Source: Chitinophaga rupis
GTDB lineage: Bacteria > Bacteroidota > Bacteroidia > Chitinophagales > Chitinophagaceae
NCBI RefSeq assembly: GCF_900109685.1
Contig: NZ_FOBB01000001.1
Coordinates: 1,054,001-1,118,000 of the forward strand
Length of the DNA: 64,000 nucleotides
Direction: 5' to 3'
The translations under genes were made by a program, and so were the position numbers. The number at the start of each line of letters is the position of its first letter. Positions within the stretch are counted from its first letter, which is position 1. Below, piece after piece: positions 7,827 to 17,631 of the stretch. The notes under the pieces are model-generated. The model worked only from the letters and a program-made list of their open reading frames with translations, made no database searches and was not told the origin of the DNA.

Positions 7827-8312
7827 ATGGCAAATGAACAAGTGATCGCATCGATCCGGCAGATTATAGAAGCGCAACTGGCTCCCGAACCGGAGTTTTT
7901 TCTGGTAGAAGTGAGGATCAAACCCACCAATAATGTTAAGGTCTTTGTAGACGGGGATAAAGGTATCCCGGTTGAAAAGCTGGTGCAGCTTAATCGTGCA
8001 TTATATGCCCAGCTGGAAGCAGCCGCCCTGTTCCCGGATGGCGATTTTTCCCTGGAAGTATCCTCTCCCGGCCTGGATGAGCCGCTGAAAATGCACCGGC
8101 AGTATCTTAAAAATATTGGCCGCAAGGTAGAAGTAACCCTGCTGGACGGCGCCATTAAAGAAGGGACCCTGTTGGCAGTAACGGAAGACCAGCTTACCCT
8201 GGAAGAAACACCGCCGCGGAAAAAAGGCGTAAAACCGGATCCGAAATTATCTAAACAGCTAAACATACATTTTACTGAAATTAAGCACACCGTCGTGTGC
8301 ATCGTGTTTTAA
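7827..8312 (+). CDS. rimP: Ribosome maturation factor RimP
   Basis: The 161-residue protein contains LEVSSPGLDEPL near residue 75, the strongest RimP signature, preceded by VKVFVDGDKGI and followed by an SH3-like C-terminal domain (VEVTLLDGAIKEGTLL). RimP assists late 30S subunit assembly. I chose MANEQVIASI at 7827 rather than the upstream in-frame start at 7770, which lies within the leader hairpin. It is followed 18 bp later by nusA, the conserved rimP-nusA-infB order. Confidence 0.95.
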   Translation: MANEQVIASIRQIIEAQLAPEPEFFLVEVRIKPTNNVKVFVDGDKGIPVEKLVQLNRALYAQLEAAALFPDGDFSLEVSSPGLDEPLKMHRQYLKNIGRKVEVTLLDGAIKEGTLLAVTEDQLTLEETPPRKKGVKPDPKLSKQLNIHFTEIKHTVVCIVF

Positions 8313-8330
8313 AATATAATTACCAAAACA

Positions 8331-9578
8331 ATGGCTAGTATTAACCTGATTGAGTCATTTACGGAGTTTAAGGAGGCGGAAAATATTGACCGCCCAACGT
8401 TGATGAAGGTATTGGAAGATGTGTTCAAAACACTCTTACGTAAGAAGTATGGCTCCGATGAGAACTTTGACGTAATTGTAAATACAGAAAAAGGTGACCT
8501 GGAGATATTACGCCGCCGTACTATTGTAACGGACGGAGAAGTAGAGGATGAGAACGCACAGATCGCCTATTCTGAAGCCATTAAAATAGAACCTGATTAC
8601 CAGGTAGGGGAAGACCTGTACGAGGAAGTAGAGATCCAGGACTTTGGCCGCAGGGCTATCCTGGCCGCCAAACAAACCCTCTCCGCCCGTATCGGTGACC
8701 TCAAAAAGAACATACTGGTGAAAAAATACGCAGATCGCGTAGGCGAGATCGTAACCGGCGAGGTTTACCAGGTATGGAAAAAAGAAGTTTTATTATTGGA
8801 TGATGAAGGGAATGAACTAATATTGCCTAAATCTGAACAAATACCAACCGATTATTTCAAAAAAGGAGAGAACGTACGTGCTGTTGTTAAGAAAGTAGAA
8901 CTTAAGAACAACGCTCCGCTCATCATTCTTTCCCGCACACATCCTTCCTTCCTTGCTAAATTGTTGGAAATTGAGGTGCCGGAGATCTTTGACGGATTGA
9001 TAGTAATAAAAAGGATCGTACGCGAACCAGGCGAAAGAGCCAAGGTGGCTGTAGAATCCTACGATGACCGGATAGACCCCGTAGGCGCCTGCGTTGGTAT
9101 GAAAGGTAGCCGCATCCATGGCATAGTTAGGGAATTAAGAAATGAGAATATTGACATTATAAACTATACGGCCAATATCCAATTGCTTATTCAGCGTGCT
9201 TTAACTCCCGCCAAGATCAGCCGCCAGGAAGTAGATAACGATAACAAATACGCAGCGGTATACCTGAAACCTGACCAGGTTTCCCTGGCCATCGGTAAAA
9301 AAGGTGTGAACATAAAGTTGGCCTGCGAATTGACAGGTTACGAAATTGATGTGTTCCGCGATGAAGAGCAGGAACAGACCGAATTTGACGTGGATCTGGA
9401 AGAATTCTCAGATGAAATAGAAGAATGGGTGATCGATGAGCTCAAACGCATAGGTTGTGATACCGCACGCAGCGTGCTGGATCTTACCGCAGAAGAGCTG
9501 GTACGCCGTTCCGACCTCGAAGAGGAAACCGTGAATGACGTAAGAAGAATATTACAGGAAGAGTTTGACAAAGAATAG
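8331..9578 (+). CDS. nusA: Transcription termination/antitermination factor NusA
   Basis: The 415-residue protein has the NusA N-terminal domain, an S1 domain near 135-200, KH1 with the GMKG loop at 256-259 and KH2 with GKKG at 322-325, then an acidic linker and a helix-hairpin-helix-like end (IDELKRIGCDTARSVLDL) near 368-415. It binds RNA polymerase and nascent RNA and modulates pausing and termination. The length suits a NusA without the long acidic repeats of Gammaproteobacteria. It is in the conserved operon between rimP and infB. Confidence 0.97.
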   Translation: MASINLIESFTEFKEAENIDRPTLMKVLEDVFKTLLRKKYGSDENFDVIVNTEKGDLEILRRRTIVTDGEVEDENAQIAYSEAIKIEPDYQVGEDLYEEVEIQDFGRRAILAAKQTLSARIGDLKKNILVKKYADRVGEIVTGEVYQVWKKEVLLLDDEGNELILPKSEQIPTDYFKKGENVRAVVKKVELKNNAPLIILSRTHPSFLAKLLEIEVPEIFDGLIVIKRIVREPGERAKVAVESYDDRIDPVGACVGMKGSRIHGIVRELRNENIDIINYTANIQLLIQRALTPAKISRQEVDNDNKYAAVYLKPDQVSLAIGKKGVNIKLACELTGYEIDVFRDEEQEQTEFDVDLEEFSDEIEEWVIDELKRIGCDTARSVLDLTAEELVRRSDLEEETVNDVRRILQEEFDKE

Positions 9579-9607
9579 CGTTCCCCCGTCTGGAAACCTT
9601 CCCAGGA

Positions 9608-9637
9608 TTTGGGTTCGCTTGGAATGGAATATATTTG
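9608..9637 (+). promoter_or_regulatory. Probable internal promoter for infB
   Basis: TTTG at 9608-9611 and TATATTTG at 9630-9637 are separated by 18 bp and fit the Bacteroidetes promoter consensus. They lie in the 134-bp gap between nusA and infB, so infB may also be transcribed on its own. Confidence 0.55.
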
Positions 9638-9712
9638 AATTATTTTTAAATGTAAAAATGGAGTCCCGTTGCAGCACAATGGGAAAAAGGGGAGGCCCGA
9701 GATATAACACAT

Positions 9713-12700
9713 ATGCCCGAAGTAACAAACAACACACCACGATTGCTGGCTGCCGCCAAGGAGTTCAATATTGGTAAAGGAACGTTGATCGATTTTCTTG
9801 CCAATAAGGGCTACTCGACGGACGGATTTGAATCACCAAATGCCCGTCTGACGGCTGAAATGTACTCAGCCCTGCAGTCAGAATTCCAGCAGGACAAGGC
9901 TAACAAGCGCAAAAGCGACCAGATAGCCCTGCCTAAAGGAAGCGTGTTAGATGCAATGAAGAAAAAGGAGAAGGAAGCCGCGGAAGCAGCAGGGAAGAAG
10001 AGTGGAACGAAAGAGGAGCCCGCGACGGCAATAGAAACACCGCCCCAGGCCGAAAAGCCTAAACAGGAGCCTGCCCCGGAACCTGCGCCTGTACAAGCTA
10101 CAGCCCCGCAGCAACCGGAAGCGCCGGTAACACCTGTGGCGCCTCCGCCTAAAACGGAAGCCGCCACCCCCCCTCCTGTCTCAGAAGTAACCAAAACAGA
10201 ATCCCCACGCCTAAACGGACCTAAAGTTGTGGCAACCATTGATTTGAACGCCCTGCAGGGTAAAAAACCTGCCGCACGTAAAGAGGAACCTCCCGTAGAG
10301 GAGAAAGCGCCGGCCAAACAGCCGGAAACGGTTGTGGTAACAACACCGGTAGCCAAAACACCTCCGCCGGAAGTGAAGGAAGAAAAAGTGCAGGAAACAC
10401 CACCCGCACCCGTGAAAGAGGAAAAACCAGCGCCCGTAGCGGAAAAACCGGAAGTAACCGCCGCACCACCCACACCGCAGCCGCAGGCAGAAACGCCCAA
10501 AGCCGTGGAAAAGGAAAAACCGGCAGCTCCCGCCGCAGAGCAACCCGCTCCTCCCAAAGAAAAAGAAGAGAAAAAACCACAGGAAGCACCACCGGCAGCA
10601 AGGGAAGTAAAGGAACCCGCACCGGTAGCCGCTCAACAAAAAGAGCCGGAAACCGCTCCCGCAGAAAGAAATATACAGGATTCCGAACAGGATGATAATA
10701 GCAGCGCTGTGATTGAAAACATACAGGCAGAAAAATTAACCGGTCCCAAGGTAATCGGGAAAATAAACCTGCCGATCCAGTCTGACAGGCGCGATAATAA
10801 CAAAAGCACCTTCAACAACCGGAACAATAATAACAACAACAACAGTAATGATGAAAAGCGTAAGCGCAAACGCATTATTGTTGAAAAGAAACCGGAACCC
10901 ATACAGCCGAAAGAATTTTCCGGCGAAAAACGTGAAGGCGCAGGTGCACCTACCAACCGCACCGGCGATAATAACAACCGCTTTGGCAACCGCGATAACC
11001 GGCCCGGTGGCGATAACCGTCATCACCAGGGTGGTGGTGGTAACCGCCCGCACAGCGGTGGAGGCCAGGGTCAGGGTGGCCAGGGTGGCGGCAGCCGTCC
11101 GCACCAACCCGGTCAGGGACCCAGCCGGCCCCACGCAGCACCTAACCGCGGACCCGGTGGTCCAGGTGGGGGTAACCGTGGCCCCGGTGGTGGTAACCGC
11201 GGCCCGGGTGGCAACCGCGATAACCGCGGCGGCTTTAACCGTGGACCAGGGGATCCGAACAGGCGTCCGGAAGACAAAGAAATTGACAAGAACGAGATCC
11301 AGAATAAGATCAAGGAAACCATGGCCAAGCTGGGTGGCGGCCGTGGCAAGAACATCAAGGCCAAACAGCGCCGCGACAAACGCGATGCAAGGGCCGAAGA
11401 AATGGCCAACCAGAATGCAGAGAATAATAAGCTGCAGGTAACGGAATTTATTTCCGTAAGTGAGCTGGCCAACCTGATGGATGTAAGCTTCGCAGAAGTG
11501 ATCTCCAAGTGTATGAGCCTGGGTATCATGGTATCCATCAACCAGCGCCTGGATGCGGAAGTAATTGAGCTGGTAGCCGGCGAATTTGGTTATGAAGTAG
11601 AATTTATTGGTATAGACGATGTAGATGCGGATGAGGAAGAAGAAGAAGTGGATGCAGAAGAGGATCTGTCGCCAAGAGCGCCTATTGTGACCATCATGGG
11701 TCACGTAGACCATGGTAAAACCTCCCTGCTGGATTACATCCGCAGCGCTAACGTAGTAGCCGGTGAGGCCGGGGGCATTACCCAGCACATAGGCGCCTAC
11801 CAGGTAACTACCGCCACCGGTAAAAAGCTTACCTTCCTGGATACACCTGGTCACGAAGCCTTTACTGCGATGCGTGCCCGTGGTGCCAAAGCAGCGGATA
11901 TAGCCGTGATCGTGATAGCAGCAGATGACGCCATCATGCCCCAAACGCGTGAAGCCATCTCCCACTCACAGGCAGCCGGCCTTCCCATGGTATTTGCCAT
12001 CAACAAAATTGATAAGGAAGGAGCCAATCCTGAAAAGATCAAAGAACAATTAGCCGGTATGAACCTGCTGGTAGAAGACTGGGGCGGTAAATACCAAAGC
12101 CAGGAAATATCTGCCAAAAGCGGTTTGAACATAGATGTGCTGCTGGAAAAAATATTACTGGAAGCAGAGCTGCTGGAACTGAAAGCAAATCCTGCCCGCG
12201 AAGCCTCCGGCAGCATCATAGAAGCCTCGCTGGATAAAGGCCGCGGTTACGTAGCCTCCGTGCTGGTACAAAATGGTACCCTGCACCAGGGCGATACCAT
12301 TGTGAGCGGCGCCTTCTATGGTAAGATCAAAGCCATGTTCAATGAACGCGGACAGCGTATTGAAGAAGCAGGACCATCGGCCCCGGTACAGCTGCTGGGT
12401 CTGAACGGCGCCCCGCAGGCCGGTGAAAAATTCCGGATGTATGTGGATGAAGGGGAAGCCAAGGATGTTGCTAACCGCCGCGCGCAGATCGTACGTGAGC
12501 AGGGCATCCGCACCAAGAAACACATTACCCTGGATGAAATTGGCCGCCGTCTGGCACTGGGCAACTTTAAACAGCTTAACATTATCATCAAGGGCGACTT
12601 TGACGGTTCCGTAGAAGCATTGAGCGACTCCCTGCAGAAGCTGTCTACAGAAGAAATAGCCATCAGCGTGGTGCACAAGGCCGTAGGTCAGATCACAGAA

Positions 12701-13177
12701 TCCGACGTATTGCTGGCTACCGCCTCCGATGCTATCATCGTAGGCTTCCAGGTACGCCCGTCTTCCAACGCCGCCAAGCTGGCTGAGAAAGAAAATATTG
12801 AGATCCGTACCTACTCCATCATTTACGATGCTATCGAAGAGCTGAAGAGCGCCATGGAAGGCATGCTTGAGCCTAAGATAGAGAAGAAGGTGGTGGCCAA
12901 TGTGGAAGTGCGCGAAACCTACCGTTTTGACAAGGTAACCGTAGCCGGTTGTTTTGTACTGGATGGTAAGCTGGCCCGTAACACCCGCATTAACCTGGTA
13001 CGCGATGGTATCGTGATCTTCACCGGTGAGCTGGGCTCCCTGAAACGTTATAAGGACGATGTGAAGGAAGTTGTATCCAACATGGAGTGCGGCCTGAGCA
13101 TACGCAACTACAACGATCTGAAAACCGGCGATATCGTAGAAGGATTTGAAGAAGTAGAAGTAAAACGTACTTTATAA
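9713..13177 (+). CDS. infB: Translation initiation factor IF-2
   Basis: The product has 1154 residues, long for the family. An IF2_N-like fold occupies residues 1-55. Residues 70-340 are Pro/Ala/Glu/Lys-rich, and 370-530 are Gly/Arg/Asn-rich with many RGP and NRGG repeats. The core GTPase begins near 655: GHVDHGKT (G1) near 662, DTPGHE near 709 and NKID near 763, followed by domains II-IV. It loads initiator tRNA onto the ribosome. The start MPEVTNN at 9713 is the first ATG in frame. The disordered middle is typical of Bacteroidetes IF-2 but especially extended. Confidence 0.97.
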   Translation: MPEVTNNTPRLLAAAKEFNIGKGTLIDFLANKGYSTDGFESPNARLTAEMYSALQSEFQQDKANKRKSDQIALPKGSVLDAMKKKEKEAAEAAGKKSGTKEEPATAIETPPQAEKPKQEPAPEPAPVQATAPQQPEAPVTPVAPPPKTEAATPPPVSEVTKTESPRLNGPKVVATIDLNALQGKKPAARKEEPPVEEKAPAKQPETVVVTTPVAKTPPPEVKEEKVQETPPAPVKEEKPAPVAEKPEVTAAPPTPQPQAETPKAVEKEKPAAPAAEQPAPPKEKEEKKPQEAPPAAREVKEPAPVAAQQKEPETAPAERNIQDSEQDDNSSAVIENIQAEKLTGPKVIGKINLPIQSDRRDNNKSTFNNRNNNNNNNSNDEKRKRKRIIVEKKPEPIQPKEFSGEKREGAGAPTNRTGDNNNRFGNRDNRPGGDNRHHQGGGGNRPHSGGGQGQGGQGGGSRPHQPGQGPSRPHAAPNRGPGGPGGGNRGPGGGNRGPGGNRDNRGGFNRGPGDPNRRPEDKEIDKNEIQNKIKETMAKLGGGRGKNIKAKQRRDKRDARAEEMANQNAENNKLQVTEFISVSELANLMDVSFAEVISKCMSLGIMVSINQRLDAEVIELVAGEFGYEVEFIGIDDVDADEEEEEVDAEEDLSPRAPIVTIMGHVDHGKTSLLDYIRSANVVAGEAGGITQHIGAYQVTTATGKKLTFLDTPGHEAFTAMRARGAKAADIAVIVIAADDAIMPQTREAISHSQAAGLPMVFAINKIDKEGANPEKIKEQLAGMNLLVEDWGGKYQSQEISAKSGLNIDVLLEKILLEAELLELKANPAREASGSIIEASLDKGRGYVASVLVQNGTLHQGDTIVSGAFYGKIKAMFNERGQRIEEAGPSAPVQLLGLNGAPQAGEKFRMYVDEGEAKDVANRRAQIVREQGIRTKKHITLDEIGRRLALGNFKQLNIIIKGDFDGSVEALSDSLQKLSTEEIAISVVHKAVGQITESDVLLATASDAIIVGFQVRPSSNAAKLAEKENIEIRTYSIIYDAIEELKSAMEGMLEPKIEKKVVANVEVRETYRFDKVTVAGCFVLDGKLARNTRINLVRDGIVIFTGELGSLKRYKDDVKEVVSNMECGLSIRNYNDLKTGDIVEGFEEVEVKRTL

Positions 13178-13186
13178 TAGCAGAAA

Positions 13187-13259
13187 GTGTAAAGCTGAAA
13201 GCATAAAGCAGATTAACATCCGCTGCATTGCTTTCAGCTTTATGCTTTTAGCTTTATGC
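13187..13259. repeat. Heptamer array, inverted pair (word GCTGAAA / TTTATGC)
   Basis: Left arm 13187-13214 reads as consecutive 7-mers GTGTAAA, GCTGAAA, GCATAAA, GCAGATT. The right arm 13232-13259 reads TTTCAGC, TTTATGC, TTTTAGC, TTTATGC, which is the reverse complement of the same words. It lies between infB and the SurA-like gene. Confidence 0.8.
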
Positions 13260-13285
13260 ATAGATAAACTTTTGTTAAAAACCAT

Positions 13286-13312
13286 AGGCCGCTCCATGCG
13301 GCTTATTTTATT
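13286..13312 (+). terminator. Terminator-like hairpin after infB
   Basis: GCCGC at 13288-13292 pairs with GCGGC at 13298-13302 over a 5-nt loop and is followed by TTATTTTATT. Confidence 0.6.
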
Positions 13313-13344
13313 GGCTATTTTTGAATTTCACTGCCTTCTTTACT

Positions 13345-14727
13345 ATGAACAGACTTTTGGCATTATCTGCAGGGGCTTTGCTCCTGTGGCAAACCTCCGT
13401 AGGACAGCAAAAAATGGTAGCAGATAAAATTGCCGCCATTGTAGGGGATAAGATCATTTTAAAATCAGATATAGATGGGGAAATGATGAACCTGCAGCGT
13501 AATACGCCGGATAATCAGCTGCCGCCCAATGCCGCCTGCTCTATTATGGAGCAGATCATAGCCCAGAAAGTAATGGTGCTGCAGGCAGAACGGGATAGCT
13601 TACCCGTGAGTGATGCCGATGTAGATGGGCAGATCGAGAACCGTATCCGTTACTTTGAGGACCTGTATGGCTCCCGTGAGAAAATGAAGGAAGTGACCGG
13701 CTACTCCATTTACCAGCTGCGCGAGCGTTTCCGCCAGCCTATTAAAGAAGGTTTACAGGCCAAGGCCATGCGCGATAAGATCGTGGATGCCATTAAAGTA
13801 ACCCCTTCTGAAGTGCAGCGCGAGTTTGAAAGCATTCCAAAAGACAGCTTACACTTTTACGAATCAGAGCTGGAAATAGGTCAGCTTATTCTGCTGCCCA
13901 AAGCCACCAAGGAAATGGAAAACTATGCCACGGAACGTCTAATGGACTTCCGCCGCCGCGTAGAAAAGAAAGAATCTGACTTCAGCTCCCTGGCCATTCT
14001 GTATTCTGAGGATCCGGGAGTAAAAGATAATAAAGGCATTTACATCCTGAACCGGAACGAGAAAGGTACCTGGGATCCTGACTTCCTGGCCGCCTCTTTC
14101 CGTTTAAAGGAAGGGGAAATCTCTTCCCCGGTAAAAAGCCAGTTCGGCTACCACCTTATTCAGTGTCTGCGCCGCCAGGGCGATAACATTACCGTGCAGC
14201 ACATCCTGGTAAAACCAAACATTACCAAGTCTGACATTGAACTGGTCAACAAAAAGCTGGATACTATCCGTACCGCCATCCTGGATCATAAATACACTTT
14301 TGGCGAAGCAGTTACCAAATACAGCGATGCCCAGATGGCTAAGTTTGACGGCGGTATGCTGCAAAATAAAATGAACGGTAGCTCCCTCATCACCATTGAC
14401 CAGCTGGATGATCCATCCACCCGCGATATTGTGCTGATGCTGGACACCCTGAAACCCGGCCAGATCTCCGCACCGGCGCCATTCACCGATGAACAGGGCC
14501 GTACCGGCGTACGCCTGGTGTACCTGAAAACACGTACCCAGCCGCACCGCGAGAACCTGAGAGATGATTATGCCCGCATTCAGCAGCGCACCCTCCAGGG
14601 AAAACAGGGAGAGGCCGTAAATAAATGGCTCATGGAAAGAATTCCCACGTATTACATTCACGTGGACGATGAGTTCAAGACCTGCGGAAACATTTCCAAA
14701 TGGCTGGCATCCATGGCCAAACAATAA
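13345..14727 (+). CDS. SurA-like periplasmic peptidyl-prolyl isomerase/chaperone
   Basis: A 460-residue exported protein with signal peptide LLALSAGALLLWQTSVGQQ. The N-terminal part VADKIAAIVGDKIILKSDID matches the SurA chaperone domain. Two parvulin (PpiC) domains follow, near residues 170-285 (ending SSPVKSQFGYHLIQC) and 285-390 (starting ITVQHILVKP). It probably helps fold outer-membrane proteins in the periplasm. I chose ATG 13345, which places the signal peptide directly at the N-terminus; the frame opens earlier at a TTG. A terminator follows. Confidence 0.88.
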   Translation: MNRLLALSAGALLLWQTSVGQQKMVADKIAAIVGDKIILKSDIDGEMMNLQRNTPDNQLPPNAACSIMEQIIAQKVMVLQAERDSLPVSDADVDGQIENRIRYFEDLYGSREKMKEVTGYSIYQLRERFRQPIKEGLQAKAMRDKIVDAIKVTPSEVQREFESIPKDSLHFYESELEIGQLILLPKATKEMENYATERLMDFRRRVEKKESDFSSLAILYSEDPGVKDNKGIYILNRNEKGTWDPDFLAASFRLKEGEISSPVKSQFGYHLIQCLRRQGDNITVQHILVKPNITKSDIELVNKKLDTIRTAILDHKYTFGEAVTKYSDAQMAKFDGGMLQNKMNGSSLITIDQLDDPSTRDIVLMLDTLKPGQISAPAPFTDEQGRTGVRLVYLKTRTQPHRENLRDDYARIQQRTLQGKQGEAVNKWLMERIPTYYIHVDDEFKTCGNISKWLASMAKQ

Positions 14728-14751
14728 CGTTCGCAAGCTACATCCTATAAC

Positions 14752-14795
14752 AAAAACTCCCTGGTACACTATCCGTACCGGGGAGTTTCGTTTTA
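14752..14795 (+). terminator. Rho-independent terminator after the SurA-like gene
   Basis: ACTCCCTGGTAC at 14756-14767 pairs with GTACCGGGGAGT at 14775-14786 (one G-T pair), then TTCGTTTT. Confidence 0.8.
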
Positions 14796-14824
14796 AGGCA
14801 ATCCCACTTTCCAACCTTTATGTT

Positions 14825-14852
14825 TTTGTTATGCTTTTTAAGCGTAACTTTG
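14825..14852 (+). promoter_or_regulatory. Probable promoter of the PurF-like gene
   Basis: TAACTTTG at 14845-14852 fits the -7 consensus exactly; TTTG at 14825-14828 is a possible -33 element with 16-bp spacing. The ATG is 21 bp downstream. Confidence 0.45.
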
Positions 14853-14873
14853 CGACTTCAATTCAAAAATGGG

Positions 14874-16721
14874 ATGAGTGATGCGATAAAGCATGAATGC
14901 GGCCTTGCATTCATAAGATTAAGGAAGCCATTCTCTTATTATCAGCAGAAATACGGAACGGTTTTCTTTGGGCTTAATAAGCTGTACCTGCTCATGGAAA
15001 AGCAGCATAACCGCGGACAGGATGGTGCGGGTATAGCCACCGTAAAACTCAATACAGAACCAGGGGTACCCTTCATGCACCGTCTCCGGAGCAGCGCCCC
15101 GCAAGCCATTGGCGATATTTTCGGCAAAGTGCGCGACGAGATCCAGGAGATAGAGAAATACCAGCCGGAAATTACCAAGTTCCCGGGCCTTATGAAAGGC
15201 CACATCCGCTTCCTGGGCGAGCTGCTGATGGGTCACCTGCGCTACGCCACCCAGGGCAAGAACAATGTAGAGCTCTGCCATCCTTTTGTACGCCACAATA
15301 CCATTCCCGCACGCAACCTTAGCATTGCCGGTAACTTTAACCTGGTAAATGCCGATGAGCTGTTCAAATTCGTAGGGGTAGATCCCGGCGAAGTACACCG
15401 TAACAGCGACCTGGCCGCCATGCTGGAAGTAGTATATCACTTTTTATGTCAGGAAGATGAAGAGCGCCGTAACGGGCTGGATGTAAAGAACATCCTGCGC
15501 CAGGCCTTTTCCATGTTCGATGGCGGCTACCATGTATGCGGCCTTATGGGCACCGGCGATGCCTTTGTGATCCGCGATGCGCATGGCATTCGCCCCTCTT
15601 ATTACTACATCAATGAGGATGTGATCGTAGCCGCATCAGAAAGGGCAGCCATTCGTACCGCCTTTAATGTTGGCGAAAACGAAGTGCTGGAGCTGATGCC
15701 CGGCAATGCCCTTATTGTAAAGAACGACGGGGAATACAGCATAGAACAGATCCTGGAACCCAAAGAACGTAAAGCCTGTAGCTTCGAAAGGATCTATTTT
15801 TCCCGTGGTAACGATGAAAAGATCTATAAAGAACGTTCCAACCTGGGTTACAACCTTTCAGAAACCATTCTGAAAGCTATTGACAACGACCTTCGCAACA
15901 CCATTTTCTCTTTTGTACCCAACACCGCGGAAGTAGCTTTCTACGGCCTGATAAAGGGTTTGGAAGATTATCTGAATAAAATTAAGATAGAACGCATCCT
16001 CTCCTGGGGTAAGGATTTTGACGAAGCCAAGCTGGCAGAAATGGTGAACCGCCGGGTAAGGATCGATAAGATCCCTATTAAGGATGTGAAGATGCGCACC
16101 TTTATTGCGGAAGACAGCGGCCGTAATGAAATGGTGCAGCACGTGTATGATATCACATACGGAACCGTGCGCCCCGGTGTGGATACACTGGCCGTGATAG
16201 ACGATTCCATTGTACGCGGCACCACCCTCAAGGAAAGCATTATTAAAATGCTGGACCGTTTAGGGCCCAAGCGCATTATGATCATTTCCTCTGCCCCGCA
16301 GATCCGCTACCCGGACTGTTATGGCATTGATATGAGCAAAATGGGCGACTTTGTTGCTTTCCAGGCAGCCATTGCCCTGCTGAAAGAACAGGGTAAGGAG
16401 CATATCTTACAGGAAGCCTACGGCCTGTGTAAGGAGCTGCAGCGCACTAATACCCTGCATGCGCAGAACGTAGTGCGGAATATCTATAAACCTTTCACCA
16501 CAGAAGAGATCTCCGATAAAATAGCACAGATCATTACCCCTGCCGGCATTAACGCCAAGGTAGATGTGATCTACCAGTCAATAGAGAACCTGCATAAGGC
16601 CTGCCCCAATAACCTGGGCGACTGGTATTTTACCGGAAACTATCCTACCCCCGGCGGCAACCGCGTGGTAAATAAAGCCTTCATGAACTACATGGAAGGC
16701 CGTAATGAAAGAGGATATTAA
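14874..16721 (+). CDS. PurF-like glutamine amidotransferase/phosphoribosyltransferase (long form)
   Basis: The 615-residue protein starts MSDAIKHECGLAFIRL. Cys9 would be the N-terminal nucleophile of a class II amidotransferase after removal of an 8-residue propeptide. NRGQDGAG near residue 47 and the GHLRYATQG segment near 120 support this domain. The phosphoribosyltransferase loop LAVIDDSIVRGTTLKES lies near 440-456. The family catalyses the first step of purine synthesis. It is over 100 residues longer than standard PurF, with extra sequence between the domains and at the C-terminus. Bacteroidetes often carry such a long paralogue beside canonical purF, so its exact role is uncertain. Confidence 0.8.
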   Translation: MSDAIKHECGLAFIRLRKPFSYYQQKYGTVFFGLNKLYLLMEKQHNRGQDGAGIATVKLNTEPGVPFMHRLRSSAPQAIGDIFGKVRDEIQEIEKYQPEITKFPGLMKGHIRFLGELLMGHLRYATQGKNNVELCHPFVRHNTIPARNLSIAGNFNLVNADELFKFVGVDPGEVHRNSDLAAMLEVVYHFLCQEDEERRNGLDVKNILRQAFSMFDGGYHVCGLMGTGDAFVIRDAHGIRPSYYYINEDVIVAASERAAIRTAFNVGENEVLELMPGNALIVKNDGEYSIEQILEPKERKACSFERIYFSRGNDEKIYKERSNLGYNLSETILKAIDNDLRNTIFSFVPNTAEVAFYGLIKGLEDYLNKIKIERILSWGKDFDEAKLAEMVNRRVRIDKIPIKDVKMRTFIAEDSGRNEMVQHVYDITYGTVRPGVDTLAVIDDSIVRGTTLKESIIKMLDRLGPKRIMIISSAPQIRYPDCYGIDMSKMGDFVAFQAAIALLKEQGKEHILQEAYGLCKELQRTNTLHAQNVVRNIYKPFTTEEISDKIAQIITPAGINAKVDVIYQSIENLHKACPNNLGDWYFTGNYPTPGGNRVVNKAFMNYMEGRNERGY

Positions 16722-16754
16722 TATTGATATTTATACCTAAACACATACACTACC

Positions 16755-16786
16755 GGGCTGTATCTTTTTGATGCAGCCTTTTTTCT
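16755..16786 (+). terminator. Rho-independent terminator after the PurF-like gene
   Basis: GGCTG at 16756-16760 pairs with CAGCC at 16774-16778, extended by ATC/GAT, followed by a run of T. Confidence 0.75.
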
Positions 16787-16958
16787 TTCCTGTGGCCCAA
16801 TTAGTATAGTATTAATTAATAATATTACCCGCAACAAATCTGTGTTAAGTTTATTTTAAATCGCCCTGCTCTTGATTTTAGGTTAACAGCAAGGGTTTAA
16901 CTTTCTGCTGAATCTGAAAATTCGTATTTTCGTTATGGTTATTAATGGTTTTCAGCCC

Positions 16959-17459
16959 ATGAAAACATTACTCCTTATTCGGCATGCAAAGTCCAGCTGG
17001 AATGATCCGGACATGGATGATTTTGACCGGCCCCTTAACCGCCGCGGCAAACAGAACGCACCGGAAATGGCTGCCCGCCTGCTGCAAAAGGGTATGGTGC
17101 CCCAGCTTATAATTTCCAGTCCTGCTAAACGCACACGCAGCACAGCCAAGATCATGGCCCGTGAGTGGAAGTATCCTAAAGAGGCCATTTTACTGGAAGA
17201 TGAGCTGTACCTCTGCTACGCCTCCACCTTCCTGAAAGTGATCACCAAGATCGATGATGATTTTGATACTGTGGCTATTTTCGCCCATAACCCCGGCATA
17301 ACGGATTTTGCCAACTATCTTACGGAAGAGATCCGGATAGATAATGTGCCTACCTCCGGTATCTTTGCCATAGAGGCGGACATCAGCTCCTGGAAAGATT
17401 TTGACCGGGCGCCAAAAAAATTCCTCTTTTTTGATTACCCCAAACAGGAAGTTGTTTGA
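16959..17459 (+). CDS. SixA-like histidine phosphatase
   Basis: The 166-residue protein opens LLLIRHAKSSWND, the RHG/RHA motif with the catalytic His, and has SSPAKRTRSTAKIM near residue 50 and FAHNPGITDF near 108 carrying the second catalytic His. It matches the SixA branch, which dephosphorylates phosphohistidine in proteins, although other small substrates are possible. The ATG at 16959 gives the expected start; an earlier in-frame ATG at 16935 would add 8 residues. It converges on proC across a heptamer array. Confidence 0.85.
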   Translation: MKTLLLIRHAKSSWNDPDMDDFDRPLNRRGKQNAPEMAARLLQKGMVPQLIISSPAKRTRSTAKIMAREWKYPKEAILLEDELYLCYASTFLKVITKIDDDFDTVAIFAHNPGITDFANYLTEEIRIDNVPTSGIFAIEADISSWKDFDRAPKKFLFFDYPKQEVV

Positions 17460-17631
17460 AAAGTTAAAAGTTAAAAAGCAAAAATTAAAACATGGATGCC
17501 TCCCTCTCAAAATAACCGTAGCCTTCCAGCCCCGCGCTTATCCGCTGTCCATATCTTACTTACCCCGCTGATAGCTTCAGCAAAACACCTTTTTAATTTT
17601 TACCTTTTACTTTTTTACTTTTTACTTTACC
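17460..17631. repeat. Heptamer array, inverted pair (word AAAGTTA / TTTTTAC)
   Basis: Starting right after the stop codon, 17460-17494 reads AAAGTTA, AAAGTTA, AAAAGCA, AAAATTA, AAACATG. At 17590-17631 lie TTTTTAA, TTTTTAC, CTTTTAC, TTTTTTAC, TTTTTAC, the inverse word. The arms flank about 95 bp of ordinary sequence between convergent genes. Confidence 0.8.

Noticed and set aside
9811..12678. Long minus-strand open frames within infB
   Set aside because: They are antisense to a GC-biased, low-complexity coding region and have repetitive composition (Gly/Ala/Ser or Phe/Arg); they look like shadows of IF-2.
13187..13259. Ordinary intrinsic terminator
   Set aside because: The inverted arms have heptamer phase and no T run; a separate normal terminator follows at 13286-13312.
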